A DNA stretch of 64,000 nt, from assembly GCF_016714285.1 (NCBI RefSeq), contig NZ_JADJNN010000042.1:190400-254399 (forward strand). The letters run 5' to 3'. Shown here one piece after another: positions 1 through 9,038 of the stretch. Both the position numbers and the translations under genes were made by a program. The notes below the pieces were generated by a model. It saw only the letters and a list, made by a program, of their open reading frames with translations, searched no databases and was not told the DNA's origin. Numbering within the stretch: the first letter of the stretch is position 1; each line of letters begins with the position of its first letter. This DNA is from Nannocystis sp. GTDB lineage: Bacteria > Myxococcota_A > Polyangia > Nannocystales > Nannocystaceae.

Positions 1-71
1 CGGGGGACAGCACAGGCGGCACGGGCGAGAGCACGGGCGAGAGCTCGGGCGGCACCGGCAGCACCGGATAG
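1..71 (+). CDS. C-terminal tail of a Gly/Ser/Thr-rich protein (cut by window edge)
   Basis: An open frame enters from the left edge and stops at TAG (69-71). The visible residues are a low-complexity run of Gly, Ser, Thr and Glu of the kind (STGE repeats) that fills lipoprotein and secreted-protein linkers in Nannocystaceae. No domain can be assigned because the rest lies outside the window. It ends 15 bp before the convergent end of the radical SAM gene. Confidence 0.5.
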   Translation, partial: GDSTGGTGESTGESSGGTGSTG

Positions 72-86
72 GCCCGGGCGTTCGGC

Positions 87-1409
87 TCAGCGCTCGAGCG
101 GCCGGCCGGGCCCGCTGGGCTCGACCTGGCGCGACACCCGTGGCTCCTCGGTGGCGACTGGACCGCCGTGGGCGGCGCGCATCTCGGGGTCCTTGTGCTC
201 CCGAATGACCCGAAACAGGCCGTTGTCGAAGCCCTCGCCGCGAGCGCCAGAGATCTGCTCAATGCGCTCGCGCAGGCCCTCGCGGTCCATCATCAGCGCG
301 CGGTGGTGGCAAAACGGGTTGTTGCCGGGGCGACCGAGCAGCGGCTCGGCGGCGGCGGTGCAGCCGGCCATGCAGGTTTCAGCGTAGTAGCAATCGCGGC
401 AGTATCCCCACAGGTCGTCGACCGTGCGGCCGCGGATGTAGCCGAGCTGGTATGTCTCCTCCCAGAGCTTCTTGAGCCCGTGCACGCGCCAGTTGCCGCC
501 GACGTTGTTCTCGCCGCCGAGGCTCGGGCAGTTCTTGATCCCGCCGTTGCTCTCGATGCCGACCACGGACACCCCCGCCGTACAGCCGCGCCAGTGCTTG
601 CTCTGGGACGCCCGCAGGCGCCGCTCGATCGGCCCGAAATAGCCGAGGTTGTTGCCCGGCCACAGCCGCACGCCGCGGGCCTTGCAGCGGTCGACCAGCC
701 TGTCCAGGGTCTCGAAGACCTCGAGGTACATGTATGGTTGGAGGATGATCTCCGGGTGATCGGCCGCGTTGCCGTGCGGGACCGTGATCTGCAGCTGCCA
801 TGAGTGGATGCCCTCGTCGGCGAGCAGCTCGAACAACGCCGGCAATTCGCCGCGGGTCAGCGCGTTGATCTGGGTGTTGCAGGCGATCTTGCCGCCCGCG
901 GCCTTGACGCGGCGCATCGCCTGGATCGCCCGCTCCCAGCTCTCCGGGACCCCACGCAGGCGGTCGTGGGTGGCCTGCAGGCCGTCGATGGAGAATGTCA
1001 CGCTGCCGATGCCGGCCTCGATCATGGCGTCGACGCGCTCGCGGCTCAGGTTGTATCCGCCGGTGGTCATCGTGCAGCTCATGCCGGCCTCGCGGATCGC
1101 CCGGATGAGGAGGATAAAGTCGCTGCGCAGGTACGCCTCGCCGCCGATCAGCACCACCTCGCCGGTGCCCATGGCCCGGAGGTCGTGGATCACCTGCAGG
1201 CATTCCTCCGTGCTCAGCTCGTCTGGACGCCGATGGCCCGCCCGCGGGCCGCAATGAGCGCACTTCTGGTCGCAGGCCAGGGTCAGCTCCCACACCGCCC
1301 AGCGCGGGCCTGCCGCGACCTCTCGCGCCTCGCGGGTCGACCACCGGCTGTCTGGTTGCGGCAGGCTGGCAACCACGGGCAGACGGCGGCGAACATCGGC
1401 CAGGCTCAT
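87..1409 (-). CDS. Radical SAM/SPASM domain protein
   Basis: This 440-residue protein carries the radical SAM cluster motif CDQKCAHC (Cys46, Cys50, Cys53), a GGE motif after the second strand, and a C-terminal SPASM-like cysteine set (Cys276, Cys294, then CRDCYYAETCMAGC at 337-350). Such proteins cleave S-adenosylmethionine to a radical and commonly modify peptides or act in cofactor maturation, using auxiliary Fe-S clusters in the SPASM region. No precursor peptide or export gene is visible next to it, so the substrate is unknown. The tail after residue 400 is charged and probably disordered. It is transcribed divergently from ftsH with a 114-bp gap. The family call is firm; the substrate is not. 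Confidence 0.85.
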   Translation of the reverse strand: MSLADVRRRLPVVASLPQPDSRWSTREAREVAAGPRWAVWELTLACDQKCAHCGPRAGHRRPDELSTEECLQVIHDLRAMGTGEVVLIGGEAYLRSDFILLIRAIREAGMSCTMTTGGYNLSRERVDAMIEAGIGSVTFSIDGLQATHDRLRGVPESWERAIQAMRRVKAAGGKIACNTQINALTRGELPALFELLADEGIHSWQLQITVPHGNAADHPEIILQPYMYLEVFETLDRLVDRCKARGVRLWPGNNLGYFGPIERRLRASQSKHWRGCTAGVSVVGIESNGGIKNCPSLGGENNVGGNWRVHGLKKLWEETYQLGYIRGRTVDDLWGYCRDCYYAETCMAGCTAAAEPLLGRPGNNPFCHHRALMMDREGLRERIEQISGARGEGFDNGLFRVIREHKDPEMRAAHGGPVATEEPRVSRQVEPSGPGRPLER

Positions 1410-1523
1410 GCTGCGACGCTATCACGCCGCCCGCGGCCTGCCCAGATCGACGAAGATCGGCGACCCGCGCGCGGCCTTGCCTCACGCGGCAATACCCGTC
1501 ATGGTGCCCGCGATGGTGCGCCC

Positions 1524-3446
1524 ATGATCGAGCCCCGCGAGACCGACGCCACGCCGACACGGCGCGCACCGCAGGCGAGCCCGCGGCGGCGTCAGCCGTG
1601 GTGGGTGCTGATGCTGTTCGCGCTCGCTGGCAATTATCTGCTGCTGCGCGCGTGCTCCGGTCCCGAGGACGCGATCACGATCCCGTACACGGTGTTCAAG
1701 GAGCAGATCCAGGCGGACAACGTGGTGAGCGTCACCGGGGCGGGCGACGCGATCCGCGGGCAGCTGAAGGCCGAACTGCGCTATCCGCCGGATGCCGGGG
1801 GCGACCGCAGCTGGTTTGAGATTGGCGGCAGGGCGCACACATCGAAGCAGTTCCAGACGCGGCGGCCGAGCTTCGCCGATCCGGGGCTCGAGGCGCTGCT
1901 CGCGGCCAGGGGCGTCGTGATCGAGGCGACCGACGAGCACGAATCGTCGTGGTTTGGCGTGCTGATCGGCTTCGGGCCGACCCTGCTGCTGATCGGCGCC
2001 TTCGTGTGGCTGTCGCGGCGCGCCGCCGAGGCGGGCAGCGGCGGCGTGTTCGGCCTCGGCAAGAGCCGCGCCCGCCGCTACAGCGAGACCGAAAAGAAGG
2101 TCAGCTTCGCCGACGTCGCGGGCATCGACGAGGCCAAGGCCGAGCTGGTCGAGATCGTCGACTTCCTGAAGCACCCGCAGAAGTATCAGCGGCTCGGCGG
2201 TATGATGCCCAAGGGGGTGCTGCTGGTCGGCGCGCCGGGCACGGGCAAGACCCTGCTCGCGCGGGCGATCGCGGGCGAGGCCGGCGTCCCGTTCCTGAGC
2301 CTGTCGGCCTCGGAGTTCATCGAGATGATCGTCGGCGTTGGGGCAGCGCGCGTGCGCGACCTGTTCAAGGAGGCGAGGCAGGTCGCGCCCTCGATCATCT
2401 TCATCGACGAGCTCGACGCGATCGGTCGCTCGCGCGGCAGCGGTGCGGCGCTCGGAGGGCACGACGAGCGCGAGCAGACCTTGAACCAGATCCTCACCGA
2501 AATGGATGGCTTCGACTCGCGCGAAGGGATCGTCGTGCTCGCCGCCACGAACCGGCCCGACGTGCTCGACGCGGCGCTGCTGCGGCCGGGTCGCTTCGAC
2601 CGTCGGATCGTCGTGCAACACCCGGATCGCCCGGGTCGCGCGGCGATCCTCAAGGTCCACACGCGCAACGTGCCGCTGGCGCCGGAGGTGTCGCTGGAGC
2701 GCCTCGCCGCCGAGACCCCCGGGCTCGTGGGCGCGGACCTGCGAAACCTCGTGAACGAGGCGGCGTTGCTCGCGGCGCGCCAGGGGGCCGCGGCCGTCGG
2801 CCCGGAGCACTTCGCCGAGGCGATCCAGAAGATCACGCTGGGCCCGGTGCGCCACGTCCTGCTCAATCCGGCCGACCGCGAGCGCACCGCCTACCACGAG
2901 GCCGGGCACGCGCTGCTGGCCCTGCTGGTGGCGGGCAGCGACCCGGTGCATCGCGTGTCGATCGTCCCGCGAGGGATGGCCCTCGGCGCGACCTACCAAA
3001 TGCCGAGCGACGACCGCAGCAGCCACGGCGAGGACTATCTCCGCGCGCGCATCACCGGCGCGCTCGGTGGCCGCGCCGCGGAGCAGCTGATCTACGGCGT
3101 GGTCACGACCGGCGCCGAGAATGACCTCCAGCAGGTGACGGAGATCGCCCGGCGCATGGTCCTGCGCTGGGGGATGAGCGCGAAGCTCGGGCCGATCAGC
3201 TTCGTCGCGGCGGCCGACGAGGGCCTGCCGCCCGCGTTCCAGCACCAACCCTACAGCGAGGCGACCTCCGAGTTGATCGACAGCGAGGTGCGCCGCATCG
3301 TCGAGGAGTGCCACGCGGAGGCCGATCGCCTGCTCGCCGAGCACCGGCCCAAGCTCGAGTCGCTGGCGCGCGCGCTGCTCGAGCACGAATCTCTCGACGA
3401 GCAGGAGGTCCGCGCGGCGGCGGGCCTGGGCGCCCGCGTGGCCTAA
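1524..3446 (+). CDS. ftsH: ATP-dependent zinc metalloprotease FtsH
   Basis: The 640-residue product is a membrane-anchored AAA+ protease of the usual FtsH length. It shows a first membrane helix after a short basic N-terminus (WVLMLFALAGNYLLL), a periplasmic domain, and a second helix near residues 150-170. The AAA module follows, with Walker A GAPGTGKT at 236-243, Walker B IIFIDELDAIG near 291-300 and the second region of homology. The zinc site HEAGH starts at His458. I start at ATG 1524 because the long upstream extension of the open frame is only the antisense of the radical SAM gene. It degrades misfolded membrane proteins and selected regulators. It converges tail to tail with the RND pump gene, 12 bp apart. 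Confidence 0.95.
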   Translation: MIEPRETDATPTRRAPQASPRRRQPWWVLMLFALAGNYLLLRACSGPEDAITIPYTVFKEQIQADNVVSVTGAGDAIRGQLKAELRYPPDAGGDRSWFEIGGRAHTSKQFQTRRPSFADPGLEALLAARGVVIEATDEHESSWFGVLIGFGPTLLLIGAFVWLSRRAAEAGSGGVFGLGKSRARRYSETEKKVSFADVAGIDEAKAELVEIVDFLKHPQKYQRLGGMMPKGVLLVGAPGTGKTLLARAIAGEAGVPFLSLSASEFIEMIVGVGAARVRDLFKEARQVAPSIIFIDELDAIGRSRGSGAALGGHDEREQTLNQILTEMDGFDSREGIVVLAATNRPDVLDAALLRPGRFDRRIVVQHPDRPGRAAILKVHTRNVPLAPEVSLERLAAETPGLVGADLRNLVNEAALLAARQGAAAVGPEHFAEAIQKITLGPVRHVLLNPADRERTAYHEAGHALLALLVAGSDPVHRVSIVPRGMALGATYQMPSDDRSSHGEDYLRARITGALGGRAAEQLIYGVVTTGAENDLQQVTEIARRMVLRWGMSAKLGPISFVAAADEGLPPAFQHQPYSEATSELIDSEVRRIVEECHAEADRLLAEHRPKLESLARALLEHESLDEQEVRAAAGLGARVA

Positions 3447-3458
3447 AACGCGGGTCGG

Positions 3459-6400
3459 CTACGGCGTCCGGCCGTAACGCAGGTAGAGCACCGGCGCGAG
3501 CAGGAGGTTGAGGGCGGTGGAGGTGATGAGTCCGCCGAGGATCACGACCGCCATCGGGTACTCGATCTCCTCGCCCGGGAGGTCGCCGCCGAGGGCGAGG
3601 GGCACGAGGGCGAGGCCGGTCGCCAGCGCGGTCATCACGATCGGGGTGACGCGCTCGGCGGCGCCGCGGAGCACCAGGGCCGGGCCGAAGGCCACGCCCT
3701 CGACCTGCTCGAGGTGGCGAAAGTGGCTGATGAGCATGATGCCGTTGCGGGCCGCGATCCCCAGCACGGTCACGAGGCCGACGAGCGAGCCGAGCGAGAG
3801 CACGCCGCCGGTCCACCACACGCCGGCGACGCCGCCGACCAGCGCGAAGGGCAGGGTGGTGAGCACGAGCAGCGTCGGGCGCAGCGAACGGAAGTCGATG
3901 AAGAGGACGACGCCGATGCCGAGCAGGGCCAGCAGCGAGAGGCCGAGCAGGCGGGCCCTGGCGGCCTGGCGGGCCGCGTATTCGCCGATGAACTCGGCGT
4001 GGTAGCCGGCGGCCAGCGGGAGCGCGAGGGTGCGGGCCTCGACCTCGCGGGCGACCTCGCCGAGGTCGCGGCCGCGGACGTCGCAGGTGATGTCGAGCTT
4101 GCGCGAGCCGCCCTCGCGCAGGACGACGTTGGGGGTCGCGCTGACGTGAACCTCGGCGACGTCGCCCAGGCGCAGCTCGCCGCCGATCGGGGCGCCGATC
4201 CGCAGGGCCCGGACGGCGGCCAGGTCGGCGCGCAGCGGCGCCGCGCCGATGACGACGACGTCGATCACACGCTCGCCGCGGTAGACCTCGCCGACCTTGG
4301 TGCCGCGCACGAGCGTGGTGGCGACGCGGCGGACCTCGCCGGGGCTGAGCCCGAAGGGCAGGGCGGCGGCGGGCTGGAAGCCGACCTCGATCTGGGGCAC
4401 CAGCACCTGCGGCTCGATCTTCAGGTTGGTCACGCCAGGGATGTCGGCGATCGCGTGACCGACCTCGGCGGCGTGGCGGCGCAGCTGGTCCTGGTCGGGC
4501 CCGTAGAGGCGCACGACGATCGCGCCGCCGGAGCCGCTCAGGACCTCCTTCATCTTCTCGCGCAGGTAGGTCTGGACGTCGCGGTAGATGCCCGGGTAGC
4601 CGTCGACGACCGCACGGATGCGGGCGAGCGCGGGGCCGTGATCGGCGGCCGGATCGAGGCTGATCCACAGCTCGGCGAAGTTGGGACCGACGACCTCGTC
4701 GGCCGCCTCGGCGCGACCGATGTGGGCCCCGAAGTTGCGCACCCCGGGGATCGCCCGCAGCTCGGCGCTGGCCCGGATCGCCGTGCGCTGCACCGCCGCG
4801 AGCGAGGTCCCGGGCTTGGCGACCCAGTGCATCAGGAAGTCGTGCTCCTTGAACTCGGGCAGGAAGCCCTCACCGAGCCACGGCACCGACGCGGCGGTGC
4901 CGGCCAGCAGCGCCCCCGCGGTCGCCAGGGCCAGGCGCGGGCGGGCGAGCAGCGGTGCGAGCATCGGCGCGTAGATCCGGCGCAGGCCGTGGGCCAGCGG
5001 GCTCTCGCGGCCGGTGCCCGCGCTGCGCGGCAGCAGGAGCAGCGAGAGCGCGGGGGTCAGGGTCACGGCGACCAGCATCGATGCGAACACGGCGAGCACG
5101 TAGGCGAGGGCGAGCGGGCGGAAGAAGGCGCCGGCGACCCCGTCGAGGAGGACGATCGGCAGGAACACGAGGATGACGATCGCGGTCGCGTAGACCACGG
5201 CGCTGCGGACCTCGAGCGAGGCGGCGAGCACGACCTCGAAGGCAGGGGCGGGCGTCGGCTTGCGGCGGTTCTCGACCAGCCTGCGCAGGATGTTCTCGAC
5301 GTCGATGATGGCGTCGTCGACGACCTCGCCGAGGGCGATCACGAGGCCAGCGAGGACCATGGTGTTGATCATCGCGCCGGTCGCGTGCAGCACCGCGACC
5401 GCGGCCAGCAGCGAGGTCGGGATCGCAAGGATGCTGATCGCGGCGGTGCGCAGGTTGAACAGGAAGCAGCCGAGGATCAGCACGACGAGAGCGCAGCCGA
5501 CCAGCAGGGCGTGGCCGAGGTTGGCGATCGCCAGCTCGATGAAGGTGGCGGGGCGGAAGATGGTCGCGTCGATCTCGACGCCCGGCAGCCCGGGCGCGAC
5601 GGCGGCGAGCGCCGCCTCGATCCCGCGGGTGACCGTCAAGGTGTTGCCCCACGGTTGCTTCTCGACCACCAGCAACAGACCGGGGCCGCCGTTGACGACG
5701 GCGTCGCCGATCGGCGGCGGGTGGTCCTCGACGATGTCGGCGACGTCGCCGAGGCGGAGCACGGCGCCGCCGCGGACGGCGACGACGATCTGGGCCAGCC
5801 CGGCGGCGTCGCTGGCGGCCGGCAGGTGGTTGACGGGGAGCCGCTGATTCGGGGTGTCGACGAAGCCGCCGGCGCCGAGCAGGGCCGCGTCGCCGCTGGC
5901 GCGCAGGACCTCGTCGAGGCGCACGCCGTGCAGGCGCAGTCGCTCTGGATCGACCAGGACCTGCAGCTGGCGATCGCGCTGGCCCCAGATCGCAACGTTG
6001 GCGACGCCGGGCACGGCCATCAGGCGCGGGCGCAGGATCCAGCGCACGCGGTCGGTGAGCTCCATCTGCGACAGGGTGGGCGACGAGACGCCGATCTTGA
6101 GCACGCGGCTGGTCGATGACAGCGGCGGCATGAGGACCGGCGGGCGCGACACGGCCGGCAGCTGCGGGGCAGCCCGGGTCAGGCGCTCTTGCACGAGCTG
6201 GCGCGCGGCCATGAGGTCGGTGCCGTCGGCGAAGATGAGCAGGACCGACGAGAGGCCGAGCACCGACTTGGAGCGCAGGGTCTTCAGCCACGGCGTGCCG
6301 GCGAGGGCCGTCTCGAGCGGGACCGAGACGAGGCGCTCGACCTCGGTGCTGGCCAGGCCGGGGGCCTCGGTCTGGATCTCGACCATCGGCGGGGCGAACT

Positions 6401-6518
6401 CGGGGAACACGTCGACGGGTGTGTCGGCGGCCACGCGCACGCCGAGCACCATCAGCAGCGCCGCGGCGAGCACGACGACGTGGCGCAGGCGCAGGCAGGC
6501 GACGATGAGCGCGCGCAT
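3459..6518 (-). CDS. Heavy-metal efflux RND transporter, CusA/CzcA family
   Basis: The 1019-residue inner-membrane protein has the layout of an RND pump: a first helix (VVVLAAALLMVLGVRVAA), the DVFPEFAPP motif, large periplasmic porter domains, and two groups of membrane helices. It belongs to the HME group; the helix-4 motif reads GEVVDDAIIDVEN, which fits neither the classical CzcA nor the CusA signature, so the metal cannot be named. The start ATG shares one base with the stop of the adaptor gene upstream (TGATG). It is the last gene of the five-gene regulator-efflux operon. A long N-terminal open extension upstream is antisense noise and was discarded. Confidence 0.9.
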   Translation of the reverse strand: MRALIVACLRLRHVVVLAAALLMVLGVRVAADTPVDVFPEFAPPMVEIQTEAPGLASTEVERLVSVPLETALAGTPWLKTLRSKSVLGLSSVLLIFADGTDLMAARQLVQERLTRAAPQLPAVSRPPVLMPPLSSTSRVLKIGVSSPTLSQMELTDRVRWILRPRLMAVPGVANVAIWGQRDRQLQVLVDPERLRLHGVRLDEVLRASGDAALLGAGGFVDTPNQRLPVNHLPAASDAAGLAQIVVAVRGGAVLRLGDVADIVEDHPPPIGDAVVNGGPGLLLVVEKQPWGNTLTVTRGIEAALAAVAPGLPGVEIDATIFRPATFIELAIANLGHALLVGCALVVLILGCFLFNLRTAAISILAIPTSLLAAVAVLHATGAMINTMVLAGLVIALGEVVDDAIIDVENILRRLVENRRKPTPAPAFEVVLAASLEVRSAVVYATAIVILVFLPIVLLDGVAGAFFRPLALAYVLAVFASMLVAVTLTPALSLLLLPRSAGTGRESPLAHGLRRIYAPMLAPLLARPRLALATAGALLAGTAASVPWLGEGFLPEFKEHDFLMHWVAKPGTSLAAVQRTAIRASAELRAIPGVRNFGAHIGRAEAADEVVGPNFAELWISLDPAADHGPALARIRAVVDGYPGIYRDVQTYLREKMKEVLSGSGGAIVVRLYGPDQDQLRRHAAEVGHAIADIPGVTNLKIEPQVLVPQIEVGFQPAAALPFGLSPGEVRRVATTLVRGTKVGEVYRGERVIDVVVIGAAPLRADLAAVRALRIGAPIGGELRLGDVAEVHVSATPNVVLREGGSRKLDITCDVRGRDLGEVAREVEARTLALPLAAGYHAEFIGEYAARQAARARLLGLSLLALLGIGVVLFIDFRSLRPTLLVLTTLPFALVGGVAGVWWTGGVLSLGSLVGLVTVLGIAARNGIMLISHFRHLEQVEGVAFGPALVLRGAAERVTPIVMTALATGLALVPLALGGDLPGEEIEYPMAVVILGGLITSTALNLLLAPVLYLRYGRTP

Positions 6519-7684
6519 CAGTGCCCGGCTCCGAACTCGGTGCCGTAGAGCTCGACGGCGCCGGCGACCACGACCTGGGCGCCGGGCTCGGGGCCGCGGC
6601 TGAGCAGCGCGAGCTCGCCGACGACGCGCAGCAGCTCGACGCGACGGCGGGCGTACTGCTGGGCCCCGACCTGCACGTAGACCCAGGTGCCGCCGGTGGT
6701 GTCGTGCACGACCGCGGGCCACGGCACGATCAGGGATACCGGCGCGGCGCGGGTCGGCACGGTCACCACGACGCGCTCGCCGAGGCGCCACGCGCCAGGT
6801 TCGGGCAGCGCGAAGTAGAGGTCGACGGTGCCCGCGAGCGGATCGGCCGAGGGGGGCCCGAGCACCGAACTTGCGATGGTCGGCGCGGCCTCGCTGGCGA
6901 AGGCGGCGACCTGGGCGGGCCCGTCGGCGAGCTCGGCGAGCTCGACCGCGAGGATCGCCGCGACGCGCACCCAGCGGGCGTCGGTGGCGACCAGCTCGAC
7001 GATCGGCGCGCCGCCGCTGACGGCCTGGCCGTCGGCGACCTGGACCTGGCGGACCACCGCGGCGAAGGGGGCGTGCAGCACGGTGGCGACGTCCGACGAA
7101 AGCGGGGCGCGTTCGATGATCCGCAGGCGAGCCCGGGCCGCGACCAGCTCGGCGGCGGCGACGTCCCGCTCGACCCGGGCGTCCTCGGCGGCGCGTTCGC
7201 TGCCGGCCCCGCTGGCGATCAGGCTCTCGGCCCGCTGAGCGCGGCTCTTGTTGGCGAGCAGGCGGGCCTCGGCGGCGGCGACCCGGCTCTGCGATTGGGC
7301 CCGCAGATCGCGGTCGACCGCCGCGAGAGGGATCAGGCGGACGATCGCTTGCCCGCGCTCGACCGTCGCGCCCGCACGCGGAAGGCCGTCGACCGCGAGC
7401 ACCAGACCTGGCACTGGCGCGGTGATCGTCACGGTGCGCCCCGGCGGCGCGATGACCTCGCCGGGCAGCTGCCGCGCCCCGGGCACGCTGCGTCGCTCGA
7501 CCGGCGCGAGGGCGACGCCGAGGCGCTGTTCGGCCTCCGGTGTCAGCGTGACGCTGGCGAGCGCCTGCTCCTCCGGGTGCGCCGGTGTGAGCGCGGGGGC
7601 AGGCGTGGGAGCCGGCGGCGCGGCGCGATCGCAGGCGAGGCAGAGGGCGCAGACGGTGATCCAATCAACGAGGCGACGTGACAT
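6518..7684 (-). CDS. RND periplasmic adaptor (membrane fusion lipoprotein)
   Basis: The 388-residue product begins with a lipoprotein-type signal (hydrophobic ITVCALCLAC, Cys near 19) followed by a Pro/Ala linker, then lipoyl-like and coiled-coil segments (residues about 60-190) and a beta-barrel region. This is the HlyD/CusB adaptor plan: it bridges the inner-membrane pump and the outer-membrane channel. The start overlaps the 3' end of the channel gene by 20 bp and its stop overlaps the pump start by one base, so the three are translationally coupled. I see no methionine- or histidine-rich metal-binding N-terminus that would reveal the substrate. Confidence 0.88.
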   Translation of the reverse strand: MSRRLVDWITVCALCLACDRAAPPAPTPAPALTPAHPEEQALASVTLTPEAEQRLGVALAPVERRSVPGARQLPGEVIAPPGRTVTITAPVPGLVLAVDGLPRAGATVERGQAIVRLIPLAAVDRDLRAQSQSRVAAAEARLLANKSRAQRAESLIASGAGSERAAEDARVERDVAAAELVAARARLRIIERAPLSSDVATVLHAPFAAVVRQVQVADGQAVSGGAPIVELVATDARWVRVAAILAVELAELADGPAQVAAFASEAAPTIASSVLGPPSADPLAGTVDLYFALPEPGAWRLGERVVVTVPTRAAPVSLIVPWPAVVHDTTGGTWVYVQVGAQQYARRRVELLRVVGELALLSRGPEPGAQVVVAGAVELYGTEFGAGH

Positions 7685-9038
7685 CAGCGGCCCCTCCTGT
7701 TCGCGCGGGTCCGTCGACGCGTCGACCGACGCTGCGGCCGAGCTGGGCGAGCGCGCGGCGCAGGTCGGCGCGCAGCTCGATCTCTCGCAACCTCGCGTCT
7801 TGCAGGCGCCGGGTCGCGTCGATCACCGCGACGTAAGATTCGGCGCCGGCGGTGAAGCTGCTGGTCGCGGCGGCGACGTTGCGCGCGAGGGTCGGCAGCA
7901 GCTCGCGGCGCCAGCGGGTCAGCGAGTCGCTGGCCTGTTGCGCCTGCAGCTGGGCCGTCGCCACCTCCGCGACGATCTGCTGGCGCAGCGCCGCGTAGCG
8001 CCACAGGGTTCGCTGCAGCTCGGCCCTGGCCCGACGGCGCCCGCCAGGGTTCCAGTTGAAGATCGGGAGCTCGATCTGGTGCACGCCGATCGACGGGTGA
8101 AAGCCCTGGCTGTCGAGCTGGCCGTCGAGTCGCAGCAGCGCCTGGAAGATCCTGGCGCGCTCGAGCCCGAGGCGCTTGCCCGCGGCCTCGACCGCCAGCT
8201 CGGCCGCCCGGAGGTCGGGCCGGGCCGCGAGGGCCTCGCGAACCAGCGCTGGCGTGTCCGTCGGCGCGTCGCGCTCGCTCGCCGCGACGATCGCCAGGTG
8301 GTCCGGCAGGAGCCCCTCGTCCACGCCGAGCAGCAGGCGCAGCCGCAGCCGGGCGGTGACCGCGTCCTGTCCGGCCCGCGCCACCAGGTCCGCGGCCATC
8401 AGCGCCTCGCCGTGGATCGCATCGAACTCGAGGCGGCTCGCGTCGCCGGCGTCGGCCCGTGTCCGTGCCAGTTGCTCGCTGGCGGTCCACAGGGCGAGCA
8501 TCACCTCGCGGGCCTGGGCCCGCTCGGCGGCGGCCTGGGCCTCGCTGTGGGCGACCCGCACGTCACGGATCAGGTCGAGTCCGGTCTGCACGAGCGAGTG
8601 GGCCACGCGCTCGACGTCTCGCTGGGCCGCCTTGACCCGCGCGGGTCGCTGTGCCAGCGCCGCGAGCGGCAGCAGCAGATAAGCGCTGAGCTGGTGCGGC
8701 CCCAGCGGGAACAACATCGTCAGCATCGGGTTCGGCAGGGCGCCCGCCTCCGCGAGGTCGGCTCTGGCCGTGGCGAGCTGCGTCAGGTCGGCCTGAAAAC
8801 CCGGGCTGTTCCACAGCGCCACGCTCACCGCGTCATCCTCGCTCAGGCCATCGGCCAGCGACACGCCGGTCGGGAGCGTCGCCTTGCGGTCGACCTCGGG
8901 CGGACCGACGCGGGCGCCCGGCGAGCGCGTGCCGAGCTCGTGGCTGACAAAGCCGCGATCGAAGTCGGAGCGGGCACACGCCGCCGAGCTCGCCAGCAGG
9001 GCCATCAGCACCGCGTCGCTGCATCGGCTGTGTCTCAT
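7665..9038 (-). CDS. TolC/CusC-family outer membrane efflux protein
   Basis: The 457-residue protein has a lipoprotein-like N-terminus (LLASSAACARSD) and two long alpha-helical repeats rich in Ala, Arg, Glu and Gln (for example QLATARADLAEAGALPNPML and the matching repeat near residue 250), the hallmark of trimeric TolC-type channels. It completes the tripartite pump with the adaptor and RND genes downstream. Its ATG overlaps the stop of the histidine kinase gene by four bases (ATGA type), so expression is coupled to the sensor operon. Confidence 0.88.
   Translation of the reverse strand: MRHSRCSDAVLMALLASSAACARSDFDRGFVSHELGTRSPGARVGPPEVDRKATLPTGVSLADGLSEDDAVSVALWNSPGFQADLTQLATARADLAEAGALPNPMLTMLFPLGPHQLSAYLLLPLAALAQRPARVKAAQRDVERVAHSLVQTGLDLIRDVRVAHSEAQAAAERAQAREVMLALWTASEQLARTRADAGDASRLEFDAIHGEALMAADLVARAGQDAVTARLRLRLLLGVDEGLLPDHLAIVAASERDAPTDTPALVREALAARPDLRAAELAVEAAGKRLGLERARIFQALLRLDGQLDSQGFHPSIGVHQIELPIFNWNPGGRRRARAELQRTLWRYAALRQQIVAEVATAQLQAQQASDSLTRWRRELLPTLARNVAAATSSFTAGAESYVAVIDATRRLQDARLREIELRADLRRALAQLGRSVGRRVDGPARTGGAADVTSPR

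Noticed and set aside
804..1523. N-terminal extension of FtsH
   Set aside because: It reads the antisense of the radical SAM gene; FtsH family length and the first membrane helix fit a start at 1524.
379..1569. Long open frame antisense or shifted to the radical SAM gene
   Set aside because: Arg/Pro/Gly-rich product without domains; a typical shadow in GC-rich DNA.
3714..6119. Long plus-strand frame opposite the RND pump
   Set aside because: Low-complexity Asp/Gly/Ala/Gln product mirroring the pump codons.
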